The notes under the pieces are model-generated. The model was not told where the DNA came from and ran no database searches. It saw only the letters and a program-made list of their open reading frames with translations. A DNA stretch of 59,536 nt from Stenotrophomonas panacihumi (GTDB lineage: Bacteria; Pseudomonadota; Gammaproteobacteria; Xanthomonadales; Xanthomonadaceae): NCBI RefSeq assembly GCF_001431645.1, contig NZ_LLXU01000081.1, forward strand, positions 1 to 59,536, given 5' to 3'. Positions 1 through 8,703 of this stretch are shown here, piece after piece. Position numbers and translations under genes: made by a program. Numbering within the stretch: the first letter of the stretch is position 1; each line of letters begins with the position of its first letter.

Positions 1-52
1 TACGCGCGCATGGCGCGCGGCCGCTGTAGTCGCCGCGCGCCATGCGCGCGTA
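1..52. repeat. Perfect 21-bp inverted repeat at the window edge
   Basis: Bases 1-21 are the exact reverse complement of bases 32-52, separated by 10 bases. The repeat falls within the kinase reading frame exactly where the G2 box (GxGLGL type) should start. Either it is a real hairpin, or the sequence folds back on itself at a contig end. Confidence 0.85.
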
Positions 53-1174
53 GATCGCGCTGATCTCCTCCGGCGACATCCCGTGCCCCGGGTCCTCGAT
101 GCGCACGATGGCCGGCGCCGACACGGCGATGCGGATCGTGCCGCGGTCGCTGTTCTCGATGGCATTGCGCAGCAGGTTGCCGATCGCCGCCTGCAGGATC
201 GCCACCGGCGCGAACACGCGCGCCGGCACCTCGGCGTGCAGTTCCAATCGCAAGTCCTTGTCCGCGCTCAGGTGCTGGTGGTCGGCCACGATCTCCGGCA
301 ACAGCTGGTCCAGCCGCACCTCGTCGCTGCTGCGCGCCAACCGCGCCGGATCCTTGGCCAGCACCAGCAGCAGCGCCAGCAACTGCTCCACGCCAGCCGC
401 CGTCTGGCGAATGCGCAGCAACTGGTGGCGCACCGGCGCCGGCACGTCTTCCTGCGCCAACGCCAACTCGCTGGCGCCGTCGATCACCGCGATCGGCGTG
501 CGCAGTTCATGGCTGGCACTGTTGATGAAGGAACGCTCGCGTTCGACGAACTGGTCGTTGCGGCCGAGGTAATCGTTGAGCGCGTCGGTGATCACCTTCT
601 GCTCGCTGCTGGCGCGCGGATCGAGCTCCACGCGCTGGCCGGGCCGATCCGGCTGCAGCCGGCGGATGCGCTCGGCCATCTGGCTCAGCGGCTTCACCAC
701 CCGGCCCATGCCCCAACCCACCAGCAGGCCGAGCAGCACGATCGCCACCAGGTTGGAGGCCACCATCCACAGGCCGAGGTTGTTCTCGTGCCGCTGCAGT
801 TCGGTGATGTCCAGCGCCAGTACCAGCCGGCGCCCCTTCACGTCCTGCACCATCAGCACCTTGTCGCGGCCCTGGTAGGCGATGCCGTCGTGGATACCCG
901 GCTGGAAGCCGGCGTATTCGGGCGGCGGCGGCGAATCGTCGTCGTCGCCGAACAGCTGCACCGTCTGGCTGTCGGTCCAGTGGTAATCCGGATCCTCGGC
1001 GCTGCGCTGCACGAAGTGGTCCAGCTCGGACTTCAGCAGCGAATGCCAGGTCAGCTGCTCGGCCTGCTCGTTGACGATGTAGCCGTGCACGAACACCGCC
1101 AGCGAGATCAGCGCGGCGTAGGCCACCAGCCACAGGGTCACCTGCCGCCGCAGCGCGCGGGGCTTAGGCGCCAT
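1..1174 (-). CDS. Sensor histidine kinase, PmrB-like, C-terminal end cut by window edge
   Basis: Membrane sensor kinase that would phosphorylate the response regulator encoded just upstream. The ATG at 1174 lies inside the end of the regulator gene (11-base overlap), so the pair is translationally coupled. Visible parts in order: a membrane segment near residues 10-31; a periplasmic loop with a striking acidic/proline patch (GDDDDSPPPPEY); a second membrane segment near 150-172; a HAMP-like linker; the H-box SHELRTP with phospho-acceptor His222; and the N and G1 boxes (NLLRNAIENS, EDPGHGMS). The G2 box is not reached. The last ~17 codons lie in a perfect inverted repeat (1-52), and the residues after DYSGR do not look like a kinase, so this end may be an assembly fold-back. 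The neighbouring lipid A genes suggest a PmrB/BasS role; this is inference. Confidence 0.9.
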   Translation of the reverse strand, partial: MAPKPRALRRQVTLWLVAYAALISLAVFVHGYIVNEQAEQLTWHSLLKSELDHFVQRSAEDPDYHWTDSQTVQLFGDDDDSPPPPEYAGFQPGIHDGIAYQGRDKVLMVQDVKGRRLVLALDITELQRHENNLGLWMVASNLVAIVLLGLLVGWGMGRVVKPLSQMAERIRRLQPDRPGQRVELDPRASSEQKVITDALNDYLGRNDQFVERERSFINSASHELRTPIAVIDGASELALAQEDVPAPVRHQLLRIRQTAAGVEQLLALLLVLAKDPARLARSSDEVRLDQLLPEIVADHQHLSADKDLRLELHAEVPARVFAPVAILQAAIGNLLRNAIENSDRGTIRIAVSAPAIVRIEDPGHGMSPEEISAIYARMARGDYSGRAPCAR

Positions 1175-1865
1175 CGCCGGCCTCCGCCGCATCCACCTGC
1201 GCCAGCCGGTAACCGACGCGCGGCAAGGTGTGGATCAGCTTCTCGGCGAACGGGCCATCCACGCTGCGGCGCAATTCGTAGATATGCGAACGCAGCATGT
1301 CGCCGTCGGGCGGCTCGTCGCCCCACAGCGCGTGCTCCAGGCGCTCGCGCGTGACCGCCGCCGGGCTCGCCTGCATCAACACTTCCAGCAACTTGCGGCA
1401 GGCCGGGTACAGGTGCAGCGGGCGGCCGGCGCGGGTGGCCTCCAGCGTGGCCAGGTCCAGGCGCAGGTCGGATACCTGCAGCGCCTTGCTGCGTCCGCGG
1501 CCCTGCGCGCGCACGAGCAGCGCTTCCAGGCGGACTTCCAGCTCCGGCAGCGCGAACGGCTTGGTGAGGTAGTCATCGGCGCCGGCGCGGAAACCGGCGA
1601 TCTTGTCCGGCAGCTCGTCGCGCGCGGTGAGCATGATCACCGGCACTTCCGACTGGTGTTCCTCGCGCAGCCGGCGCAGCACCTCCGGCCCGTCCATGCG
1701 CGGCATCATCCAGTCCAGGATGATCGCGTCGTAGGCCTGGGTGGTGGCCAGGTGCAGGCCGGTCACGCCGTCGGGCGCGGCATCGAGCACGTGGCCGCGC
1801 GCTTCGAAATAGTCGAAGAGGTTGGCGACCAGGTTGCGGTTGTCTTCGATGACCAGGAGCCGCAT
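1164..1865 (-). CDS. OmpR-family response regulator, PmrA-like
   Basis: DNA-binding response regulator of 233 residues. The N-terminal receiver domain has the acidic pocket (VIEDN), phospho-acceptor Asp51 in ILDWMMPRMDG, the conserved Thr in MLTARD and Lys in DYLTKPF. A C-terminal OmpR/PhoB winged helix ends in the typical LPRVGYRL. I chose the ATG at 1865 because the receiver fold starts there; an in-frame ATG at 1895 would add ten unsupported residues. It precedes and overlaps the kinase gene. The divergent genes encode lipid A modification enzymes, which matches the PmrA/BasR targets known in other gammaproteobacteria. The assignment to PmrA rather than another OmpR-type regulator rests on this context. 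Confidence 0.93.
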   Translation of the reverse strand: MRLLVIEDNRNLVANLFDYFEARGHVLDAAPDGVTGLHLATTQAYDAIILDWMMPRMDGPEVLRRLREEHQSEVPVIMLTARDELPDKIAGFRAGADDYLTKPFALPELEVRLEALLVRAQGRGRSKALQVSDLRLDLATLEATRAGRPLHLYPACRKLLEVLMQASPAAVTRERLEHALWGDEPPDGDMLRSHIYELRRSVDGPFAEKLIHTLPRVGYRLAQVDAAEAGDGA

Positions 1866-1908
1866 GCGGGACCCGCGGGGGAACGGAGCGTCCATCGTAG
1901 CGGTTGGA

Positions 1909-1944
1909 TGTCGGAATCGTGTCGAAACCGGCGGCGTTCCGACA
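1909..1944. promoter_or_regulatory. Candidate response-regulator binding site in divergent promoter
   Basis: The 104-bp gap between the regulator and the GT39 gene holds TGTCGGAA (1909-1916) and TGTCGAAA (1920-1927). Their starts are 11 bp apart, the one-helical-turn spacing used by OmpR-family dimers. An inverted copy, TTCCGACA, sits at 1937-1944. That this is the operator of the adjacent regulator is inference. No consensus -35/-10 pair is obvious. Confidence 0.4.
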
Positions 1945-1969
1945 ATCTTCCCACGCCCCCACCGCCACC

Positions 1970-3712
1970 ATGCCCGGTTCCATGCCAGCCGCCGCGCCGA
2001 TGCCGACGACCCTTCCCACCACCGCCTCCCCCGCCCCCTGGCGCAACGCGCTGGTGGGTTTGCTGATCGCGCTCAGCCTGCTCGCCGGCCTGGGCCTGCG
2101 CCAACCCAATCCCGCCGACGAGCCGCGCTTCGTGCTGGCCGCGCGCAGCATGGTCGAGAGCGGCCAGTGGCTGCTGCCCCACCGCGGCAGCGAGCTGTAC
2201 GCGGAAAAGCCGCCGGTCTTCATGTGGCTGCAAGCCGGCGCCTACCAGCTCACCCACGACTGGACGACCGCCTTCCTGCTGCCCTCGCTGCTGGCCGCGC
2301 TGGCGGTACTGTGGCTGGTGCGCGACCTCGGCCGCCGCCTGTGGCACCCGCGCATCGGCGACCTCGCCGCGCTGGCGGTGTTCTCCACCCTGCAGTTCGG
2401 CCTGATGGCCAAGCGCGCGCATATCGACATGGTGCTGCTGGCGATGACCACGCTCTCGCTGTGGGGCCTGCTGCGCCACCTGCTGCTGGGCCCGCACTGG
2501 CGTGCGTGGTGGCTGGGCGCGTTCGCCGCCGGCGTCGGCACGGTGACCAAGGGCGTGGGCTTCCTGCCCCTGCTGGTGCTGCTGCCGTGGGCACTGCATG
2601 CGCGCCTGCACGGCCGCGCGTGGCCCGCTTCGCGCGGCGATGGCTGGCGCTGGGCCGCCACGCTGCCGATGTTCATCGCCGGCACCGCGGTGTGGCTGCT
2701 GCCGCTCGCGCTGGCGCTGTGGCGCAGCGATGATCCGTCACTGCAGGCCTACGCACGCGAAATCCTGCTGCGCCAGACCGCCACCCGCTACACCGCCGCC
2801 TGGCACCACGTGCAGCCGGCCTGGTACTACCTGCGGGTAATCGCGCTGTTGTGGCTGCCCGGCAGCCTGCTGCTGCCCGCGCTGTTCCCCGGCTGGTGGC
2901 GACGCCTGCGCCGCGGCGATGCGCGCCAGTGGCTGCTGCTGGGCTGGAGCGTGCTGGTGCTGCTGTTCTTCAGCGTCAGCCCGGGCAAGCGCGAGCTGTA
3001 CATCCTGCCGATCCTGCCGGCCGCCTGCCTGGCCGCCGCGCCGCTGTTGGCCGGGTTGCTGCGGCGTCCGTGGCCGCGCCGGCTGCTGCTGGGCTACGTG
3101 GTGTTCCTGGCGGTGGCCGCGCTGGTCGTCGCGTTCGGCCCGTGGCTGCCGCGTGATGCACTGCGCCGCGATCTCGATGCGGGTGTCGTGCAGCAGCTGA
3201 AATTCGGCCTCATCGCGCTGGGCATCGGGCTTGGGGTGATCGCCGCCTGGGCACGCACGCGCCGCGCCGCACTCGGCGTGGTGCTGGCCACCGTCGTGCT
3301 GTGGAGCGTCTACGGCTTGGTGTTCGCACCCGCACTGGATGCCTCCAGTTCGGCCGCAGGCTTGATGCAACGCGTGGGCCAGCGCATCGGTCCTGACGCG
3401 CAGCTCGGCATGGTGGCCTGGCGCGAGCAGAACCTGCTGCAGGCCGACCGGCCGGTGACCGAATTCGGCTTCAAGGCCGACTGGGCCACGCAATGGGCGA
3501 AGGCCGGGCCATGGGTCGCCGAACAGCCCACGCGTCGCTGGCTGTTCGTGCTGCGCGAAGCGCTGCCGGCGTGCGTGGATCGCGCGCAGGTGGTGGCGAT
3601 CGGCCAGTCCAACCGCAACCAGTGGCTGCTGGTGCCGGGCACGGCATGGCATGCGGGCTGCCATGCCACGCAGGAAGGCACCACCGCGGGCGCCGACGAC
3701 AACGACGACTGA
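1970..3712 (+). CDS. GT39-family (ArnT/PMT-like) membrane glycosyltransferase
   Basis: Polytopic inner-membrane transferase of 580 residues that would move a sugar from a polyprenyl-phosphate donor to an envelope acceptor such as lipid A. The first periplasmic loop has the GT39/ArnT signature: an Asp-Glu pair in NPADEPRF, followed by GQWLLPHRGSELYAEKPP. About ten further hydrophobic helices and a soluble C-terminal domain follow. The ATG at 1970 was chosen because the first membrane helix follows closely; an upstream ATG at 1904 would place the start inside the putative operator. It is first in a three-gene set with PAP2 and EptA. No arnA/B/C/D genes for aminoarabinose synthesis are present in the window, so the transferred sugar cannot be named. 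Confidence 0.85.
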   Translation: MPGSMPAAAPMPTTLPTTASPAPWRNALVGLLIALSLLAGLGLRQPNPADEPRFVLAARSMVESGQWLLPHRGSELYAEKPPVFMWLQAGAYQLTHDWTTAFLLPSLLAALAVLWLVRDLGRRLWHPRIGDLAALAVFSTLQFGLMAKRAHIDMVLLAMTTLSLWGLLRHLLLGPHWRAWWLGAFAAGVGTVTKGVGFLPLLVLLPWALHARLHGRAWPASRGDGWRWAATLPMFIAGTAVWLLPLALALWRSDDPSLQAYAREILLRQTATRYTAAWHHVQPAWYYLRVIALLWLPGSLLLPALFPGWWRRLRRGDARQWLLLGWSVLVLLFFSVSPGKRELYILPILPAACLAAAPLLAGLLRRPWPRRLLLGYVVFLAVAALVVAFGPWLPRDALRRDLDAGVVQQLKFGLIALGIGLGVIAAWARTRRAALGVVLATVVLWSVYGLVFAPALDASSSAAGLMQRVGQRIGPDAQLGMVAWREQNLLQADRPVTEFGFKADWATQWAKAGPWVAEQPTRRWLFVLREALPACVDRAQVVAIGQSNRNQWLLVPGTAWHAGCHATQEGTTAGADDNDD

Positions 3713-3803
3713 ACGAACCGGTCGGCGCGCGGCGCCGATCCGACCGCTTTCCGACAACGCACTCCCGATCATCGCCGCACTCTCGGCACGCCTTGTCTGA
3801 TCG

Positions 3804-4541
3804 ATGGAACTGCATACCGCTCCGGCGCTCCCCGCCGCGCCCTTTCCGCTTGCGCATTCGCGCGTGCCGCTGGCCACGCACCTGTACCTGCCGTTCGCGC
3901 TGCTGCTGATCCTCAATGCCTGGCTGGCGGCCGGCGGCGGCGACATGGCCTTCGCCGATTGGCTGTATCGCCTGGAAGGCGGCCACTGGGCATTGAAGGA
4001 CGCGTGGTTCACCAGCCACTTCATCCACCGCATCGGCAAGTGGGCGAGCACGCTGGGCGCGCTGCTGGTGGCGATGGCGGCGATCCGTGCATGGCGCGCG
4101 CCGAAGCATCCGTGGCGCTGGCCGCTGCTGGCGCTGTTCGGTTCCATCGTGCTGTCCACCACGCTGGTGTCGATGTTCAAGCACCTCACCCACATGGACT
4201 GCCCGTGGGACCTGGCGCGCTATGGCGGCACGCGCGCGTTCTACGGCCTGTTCGAATCGCGCGGCGGCGTGCCGGCCTCCGGCTGCTTCCCGGCCGGCCA
4301 TGCCAGCGCCGGCTACGCATGGGTGGCGCTGTACTTCTTCGCGCTGGCGGTACGTCCGCAATGGCGCTGGGCGGGACTTGCGCTCGGCCTGTGCGTCGGC
4401 GCGGTGTTCGGCTTCTCCCAGGAGCTGCGCGGCGCGCACTTCCTCTCGCATGACCTGTGGACGCTGGCGGTGTGCTGGATCGTCCCGCTGTTCCTGTTCC
4501 GCCTGCTCCCCCGCGAAGACGCCTCGGAGGTGCGCGCATGA
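3804..4541 (+). CDS. PAP2-family phosphatase, lipid A phosphatase-like
   Basis: Integral membrane phosphatase of 245 residues with about six hydrophobic segments. The three PAP2 motifs are recognisable but variant: motif 1 is K126-x6-C133-P where Lys-x6-Arg-Pro is usual; motif 2 is PAGH (His166) instead of PSGH; motif 3 covers SQELRGAHFLSHD (residues 205-217, with Arg209, His212, His216 and Asp217). Family members remove or transfer phosphate on lipid A or undecaprenyl pyrophosphate. The gene lies 91 bp after the GT39 gene, and its stop overlaps the eptA start (ATGA). A role in preparing lipid A phosphates for modification is therefore likely, but it is inferred from context. Confidence 0.85.
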   Translation: MELHTAPALPAAPFPLAHSRVPLATHLYLPFALLLILNAWLAAGGGDMAFADWLYRLEGGHWALKDAWFTSHFIHRIGKWASTLGALLVAMAAIRAWRAPKHPWRWPLLALFGSIVLSTTLVSMFKHLTHMDCPWDLARYGGTRAFYGLFESRGGVPASGCFPAGHASAGYAWVALYFFALAVRPQWRWAGLALGLCVGAVFGFSQELRGAHFLSHDLWTLAVCWIVPLFLFRLLPREDASEVRA

Positions 4542-6202
4542 GCGTTTCGATTTCCCGCCCGTCATGGCGGCAGTGGCTGCGCGACATCGACTGGCGCTGG
4601 CGCCCGACGCTGTCCACCGAAGGCCTGATCCTTGCCACCAGCGTGTTCTTCGCACTGGCCTGCAACGGCCTGTTCTGGCGTAGCGCCACCGCATGGAGCG
4701 GCGGCGGGATCGGCATGACGCTCTCGCTGCTGGCCGTGCTGGTCGCCGTGCACAGCCTGTTGCTGGGCCTGCTGGTGTGGCGCTGGAACGCGAAGGTGCT
4801 GCTGAGCGTGCTGCTGCTCAGCACCGCGTTCACCACCTATTACATGGGCCGCTACAACGTGTATGTCGACGCGGACATGCTGCGCAACGTGCTCGCCACC
4901 GACCGCAAGGAGTCCGGCGAGCTCATCACCGCCTCGCTGCTGCTGCCGCTGCTGGCCTACGGCGTGCTGCCGATCACCGTGCTGTGGCGGCTGCGGCTGC
5001 GCGCCCGCCCGATGGGTCGCGCACTGCTGGTCCGCGCCGGCTTCCTGCTGGTGGTGGGCGTGGTCGGCGCGGGCGCGGCGCTGCTGTCGTTCCAGAACCT
5101 CTCCGCGCTGATGCGCAACCACCACGAGATCCGCTACCTCGCCACGCCGATCAACACGCTGGCCGCGCTGCGCGCCAACCTGAAGACGGCCACGCCGGGC
5201 CACAAGGCGCCGAAGCTGCCCATCGGCCAGGACGCCACCGCCACGCCGCGCGCGCCTGAATCGCGCCCGCGCCTGCTGCTGATCGTGCTGGGCGAAACGA
5301 TGCGCGCGCAGAACTTCGGCCTCAACGGCTACACGCGGCAGACCACGCCGGAACTGGCCCAGGTGGACGGGCTCATCAACTTCCCCGACATGCATTCGTG
5401 CGGCACCAGCACCGAGGTATCGGTGCCGTGCATGTTCTCGCCGTGGGGCCGCCACGACTACAACGAGGACACCATCCGCGGCCATCAGTCACTGCTGCAC
5501 GTGCTCGACCATGCCGGCGTCGGCGTGCTGTGGCGCGACAACCAGAGCGGCTGCAAGGGCGTGTGCGACGGCTTGCCGATCCAGCAGCTGGACGATGCGA
5601 AGATCGCCGGCCTGTGCAAGGACGGCCGCTGCATGGACGAAGTGCTGCTCGACGACCTCGCCGCGCAGGTGCGTGCCCGCCCGGGCGACCGCGTGGTGGT
5701 GCTGCACCAGCTCGGCAACCATGGCCCGAGCTACTACGAGCGCTACCCGGCCACGTTCGCGCGCTTCAACCCGGCCTGCCAGAACGCGGACCTGGGCCAG
5801 TGCAGCCGCGAGCAGATCGTCAACGCCTACGACAACGCGGTGCTCTACACCGACCACTTCCTGGACCGCGCGATCGGCACGCTGCGCGCGATGCCCGATT
5901 ACGACACCGCGATGATCTACCTCTCCGACCACGGCGAATCGCTGGGCGAGAAGGGCCTGTACCTGCATGGCGTGCCGTACGCCATCGCCCCGCAGGAGCA
6001 GACCCATGTGCCGATGGTGATGTGGTTCTCGCCGCAGTTCGCCCGCGACCGCGGCCTGGACCTGCAATGCGTGCGCCAGCGCGCCGCCGGCCGCGCCGAC
6101 CACGACAACCTGTTCCCCTCGGTGCTGGGCCTGATGCAGGTGCGCACCTCGCTCTACGATTCCTCGCGCGACCTGTTCGCCGGCTGCCAGCAGCCGGCCT
6201 GA
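4538..6202 (+). CDS. eptA: Phosphoethanolamine-lipid A transferase
   Basis: Inner-membrane enzyme of 554 residues that transfers phosphoethanolamine from phosphatidylethanolamine to lipid A phosphate, lowering surface charge and protecting against polymyxins and cationic peptides. Five N-terminal membrane helices (about residues 30-185) precede a periplasmic sulfatase-fold domain. Catalytic features seen: zinc ligand Glu253 (LGETMRAQNF), nucleophile Thr290 in SCGTSTEVSVPCMFS, SDHGESLGEKGLYLHG, and a His in EQTHVPM. Several cysteines fit the family's disulfides. Length is typical of EptA/MCR (about 540-560). The start overlaps the PAP2 stop. Divergence from a two-component system suggests induced expression. 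Confidence 0.96.
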   Translation: MSVSISRPSWRQWLRDIDWRWRPTLSTEGLILATSVFFALACNGLFWRSATAWSGGGIGMTLSLLAVLVAVHSLLLGLLVWRWNAKVLLSVLLLSTAFTTYYMGRYNVYVDADMLRNVLATDRKESGELITASLLLPLLAYGVLPITVLWRLRLRARPMGRALLVRAGFLLVVGVVGAGAALLSFQNLSALMRNHHEIRYLATPINTLAALRANLKTATPGHKAPKLPIGQDATATPRAPESRPRLLLIVLGETMRAQNFGLNGYTRQTTPELAQVDGLINFPDMHSCGTSTEVSVPCMFSPWGRHDYNEDTIRGHQSLLHVLDHAGVGVLWRDNQSGCKGVCDGLPIQQLDDAKIAGLCKDGRCMDEVLLDDLAAQVRARPGDRVVVLHQLGNHGPSYYERYPATFARFNPACQNADLGQCSREQIVNAYDNAVLYTDHFLDRAIGTLRAMPDYDTAMIYLSDHGESLGEKGLYLHGVPYAIAPQEQTHVPMVMWFSPQFARDRGLDLQCVRQRAAGRADHDNLFPSVLGLMQVRTSLYDSSRDLFAGCQQPA

Positions 6203-6210
6203 GCCCCCGA

Positions 6211-6245
6211 CGCGCGCCGGCCGCCCCTTGCGGCCCCGGCGCGCG
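6211..6245 (+). terminator. GC-rich hairpin after eptA
   Basis: CGCGCGCCGG (6211-6220) pairs with CCGGCGCGCG (6236-6245), with a smaller inner stem. There is no T-tract, so termination is plausible rather than certain. It separates eptA from the peptidase gene. Confidence 0.4.
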
Positions 6246-6283
6246 GCCTCTAGCCTCCGCGGATCGTCCCGCAAGGATCCGCC

Positions 6284-8281
6284 GTGAACCCTCGCCTTCC
6301 GCTCCTGGCCGTCGCCATCGTCGGCGCGCTGTCGCTGTCCGCCTGCCGTCGCGAACCCACCGCGCCGCCCGCCGCCGAAGCACCGGCCCAGGCACCGGCC
6401 GAGAGCGCCGATGCGTTCATCGCCCGGGTCAACGAGGAGTACAAGGCCGCCTACCCGGAAATCAGCTCGGCGCAGTGGCTGTCGGCGACCTACATCAACG
6501 ACGACTCGCAGCGCATCGCCGCCAAGGCCAACGAACGCGCGCTCACCCAGCTCAATGCCTGGATCGCCCAGGCGCGCCAGTACGACGGCCAGCCGATGTC
6601 GCCGGACACCGCGCGCGCCCTGCAGCTGCTGCGCCTGATGAGCGCGATGCCTGCCCCGCGCGACCCGGCGCGCCTGGCCGAACTGACCACCATCGCCAGC
6701 CGCATGGAAGGCGACTACGGCGCCGGCACGTACTGCCGCGGCGAAGGCGATGCCAAGCAGTGCCGCCAGCTCGGCGAACTGGAGCAGGTGCTGGCGCGCA
6801 GCCGCGATTACGACGAACAGCTCGACGCCTGGCAGGGCTGGCAGGGCGTGGCCGCGCCGATGCGCGCCGACTACCAGCGCTTCGTCGAACTGGCCAACGA
6901 AGGCGCGCGCGACAGCGGCTTCAAGGACGTGGGGCAGATGTGGCGCAGCGGCTACGACATGCCGCCGGAACAGATCGCCGCCGAGACCGACCGCCTGTGG
7001 GAACAGGTCAAGCCGCTGTACGAGCAGCTGCAGTGCTATGCGCGCGGCAAGCTCGACGCGCACTACGGCCAGGACAAGGGCGAGCTGCCCGGCGGCCTGT
7101 TGCCGGCCCACCTGATGGGCAACATGTGGCAGCAGGACTGGAGCAACCTGTGGGACCTGCTGCAGCCCTACCCCGGCGCCGGCGACCTGGACATCACCGC
7201 CGCGCTGGAGAAGCAGTACCAGGGTGAACTCAGCACCGCGCTCACCCGCGTACCCGGCGGCAGCAACGGCAGCGTGGAGGCGCGCTTCAAGGCGCAGCGC
7301 GAGGCCGAGCTGCGCACCGCCAAGGCGATGACGGAACGCGCGCAGGATTTCTACACCTCGCTGGGCATGCCCAAGCTGCCGGACGGCTACTGGCAGCGTT
7401 CGCAGTTCATCAAGCCGCTGGACCGCGACGTGGTCTGCCACGCCAGCGCGTGGGACCTGAACATGGGCGGTGATGCCGCGCAGAAGACCGGCCCGGACGT
7501 GCGCACCAAGATGTGCATCAAGCCGAGCGAAGAGGACTTCACCACCATCTACCACGAGCTCGGCCACATCTATTACGACCTGGCCTACAACCCGCTGCCG
7601 CCGCTGTTCCAGAACGGTGCCAACGACGGCTTCCACGAAGCCATCGGCGACACCGTGGTGCTGTCGATGACGCCCGATTACCTGCATTCGGTCGGGCTGG
7701 TCGGCGAGGTGCAGCACAGCCGCGAGGCGCTGATCAACGCGCAGATGCGCATGGCGCTGGCCAAGGTGGCGTTCCTGCCGTTCGGGCTGATGATCGACCG
7801 CTGGCGCTGGGGCGTGTTCGACGGTTCGATCACCCCGGACCACTACAACCAGGCGTGGTGGCAGCTGAAGGCCAAGTACCAGGGCGTGGCCCCGGTGACC
7901 CCGCGCGGCGAACAGTTCTTCGACCCGGGCGCCAAGTACCACGTGCCGGGCAACACGCCTTACACCCGCTACTTCCTCTCGCACCTGCTGCAGTTCCAGT
8001 TCTACAAGGGCCTGTGCCAGGCCGCCGGTTACACCGGCCCGCTGTACGAGTGCAGCTTCTACGGCAACAAGGAAGCCGGGCAGAAGTTCTGGAACATGCT
8101 CCAGCGCGGCAACAGCCAGCCGTGGCAGGCCACGCTCAAGGAGCTGACCGGCGAGGACCATGTCGATGCCGGCCCGATGCTGGAGTACTTCGCGCCGATG
8201 CAGGAATGGCTCAAGCAGCAGAACCAGGGCCGCATGTGCGGCTGGGAAGCACCGGCGGCGGCCAAGCCGGCCCAGCCCTGA
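6284..8281 (+). CDS. M2-family zinc peptidase (peptidyl-dipeptidase A / ACE-like), lipoprotein
   Basis: Zinc metallopeptidase of 665 residues related to angiotensin-converting enzyme; the family removes C-terminal dipeptides. The zinc site is complete: His424-Glu-Leu-Gly-His428, with the third ligand Glu452 (DGFHEAIGD) exactly 28 residues after His424, as in ACE. The start is GTG at 6284. The N-terminus is a lipoprotein signal with lipobox LSAC (Cys about residue 22), followed by a long Ala/Pro-rich linker, so the mature enzyme should be anchored facing the periplasm. It is likely monocistronic, with hairpins on its 5' side. Xanthomonads often carry such M2 enzymes; the natural substrates are not known to me. 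Confidence 0.93.
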   Translation: MNPRLPLLAVAIVGALSLSACRREPTAPPAAEAPAQAPAESADAFIARVNEEYKAAYPEISSAQWLSATYINDDSQRIAAKANERALTQLNAWIAQARQYDGQPMSPDTARALQLLRLMSAMPAPRDPARLAELTTIASRMEGDYGAGTYCRGEGDAKQCRQLGELEQVLARSRDYDEQLDAWQGWQGVAAPMRADYQRFVELANEGARDSGFKDVGQMWRSGYDMPPEQIAAETDRLWEQVKPLYEQLQCYARGKLDAHYGQDKGELPGGLLPAHLMGNMWQQDWSNLWDLLQPYPGAGDLDITAALEKQYQGELSTALTRVPGGSNGSVEARFKAQREAELRTAKAMTERAQDFYTSLGMPKLPDGYWQRSQFIKPLDRDVVCHASAWDLNMGGDAAQKTGPDVRTKMCIKPSEEDFTTIYHELGHIYYDLAYNPLPPLFQNGANDGFHEAIGDTVVLSMTPDYLHSVGLVGEVQHSREALINAQMRMALAKVAFLPFGLMIDRWRWGVFDGSITPDHYNQAWWQLKAKYQGVAPVTPRGEQFFDPGAKYHVPGNTPYTRYFLSHLLQFQFYKGLCQAAGYTGPLYECSFYGNKEAGQKFWNMLQRGNSQPWQATLKELTGEDHVDAGPMLEYFAPMQEWLKQQNQGRMCGWEAPAAAKPAQP

Positions 8282-8364
8282 CGCGGGCCCGCCCGGCGCG
8301 TGCTTGCATGCATGCGCCGGCGCGGGGAGGCTGGGGGTGAACGCCTCCACGCAAGGAACAGACG

Positions 8365-8682
8365 ATGACCCCGACCTGGAATGTCGACCGCCTGGTGAAG
8401 CAGTACGGCCTGCGCCGCGAGACCGCCGCGGAGATCGTCGCCGGCCAGGTGCAGCACGCGCTGCGCACCGCGTGGCAGGCGTGGGCGTGGCTGGCCGTGT
8501 CGCTGCCGCTCACGGCATGGGCCTTCGCCGCCTGGCGCGATACCGCGTTCTCGGTGTGGCCGCTGTGCCTGTCGCTGGGGGTGTGGTACCAGATCGGCGT
8601 GCGCCTGGCCCAGCCGCGTATCGCCGCGCTGGCGCAGGTGCAGCGCGAGCGCATCGAGCGGGCGCGCCAGCCGCGGCGCTGA
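8365..8682 (+). CDS. Small membrane protein of unknown function
   Basis: A 105-residue protein that I do not recognise. The N-terminal ~30 residues are polar and helix-prone, then two hydrophobic segments follow (about residues 36-54 and 60-78), then a basic tail. The ribosome site AAGGA lies 7 bases before the ATG. It starts 83 bp after the peptidase gene, on the same strand, and converges with the minus-strand gene ending at 8704. Confidence 0.7.
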   Translation: MTPTWNVDRLVKQYGLRRETAAEIVAGQVQHALRTAWQAWAWLAVSLPLTAWAFAAWRDTAFSVWPLCLSLGVWYQIGVRLAQPRIAALAQVQRERIERARQPRR

Positions 8683-8703
8683 GCGGCCTTTCCGCGGGGC
8701 GGG

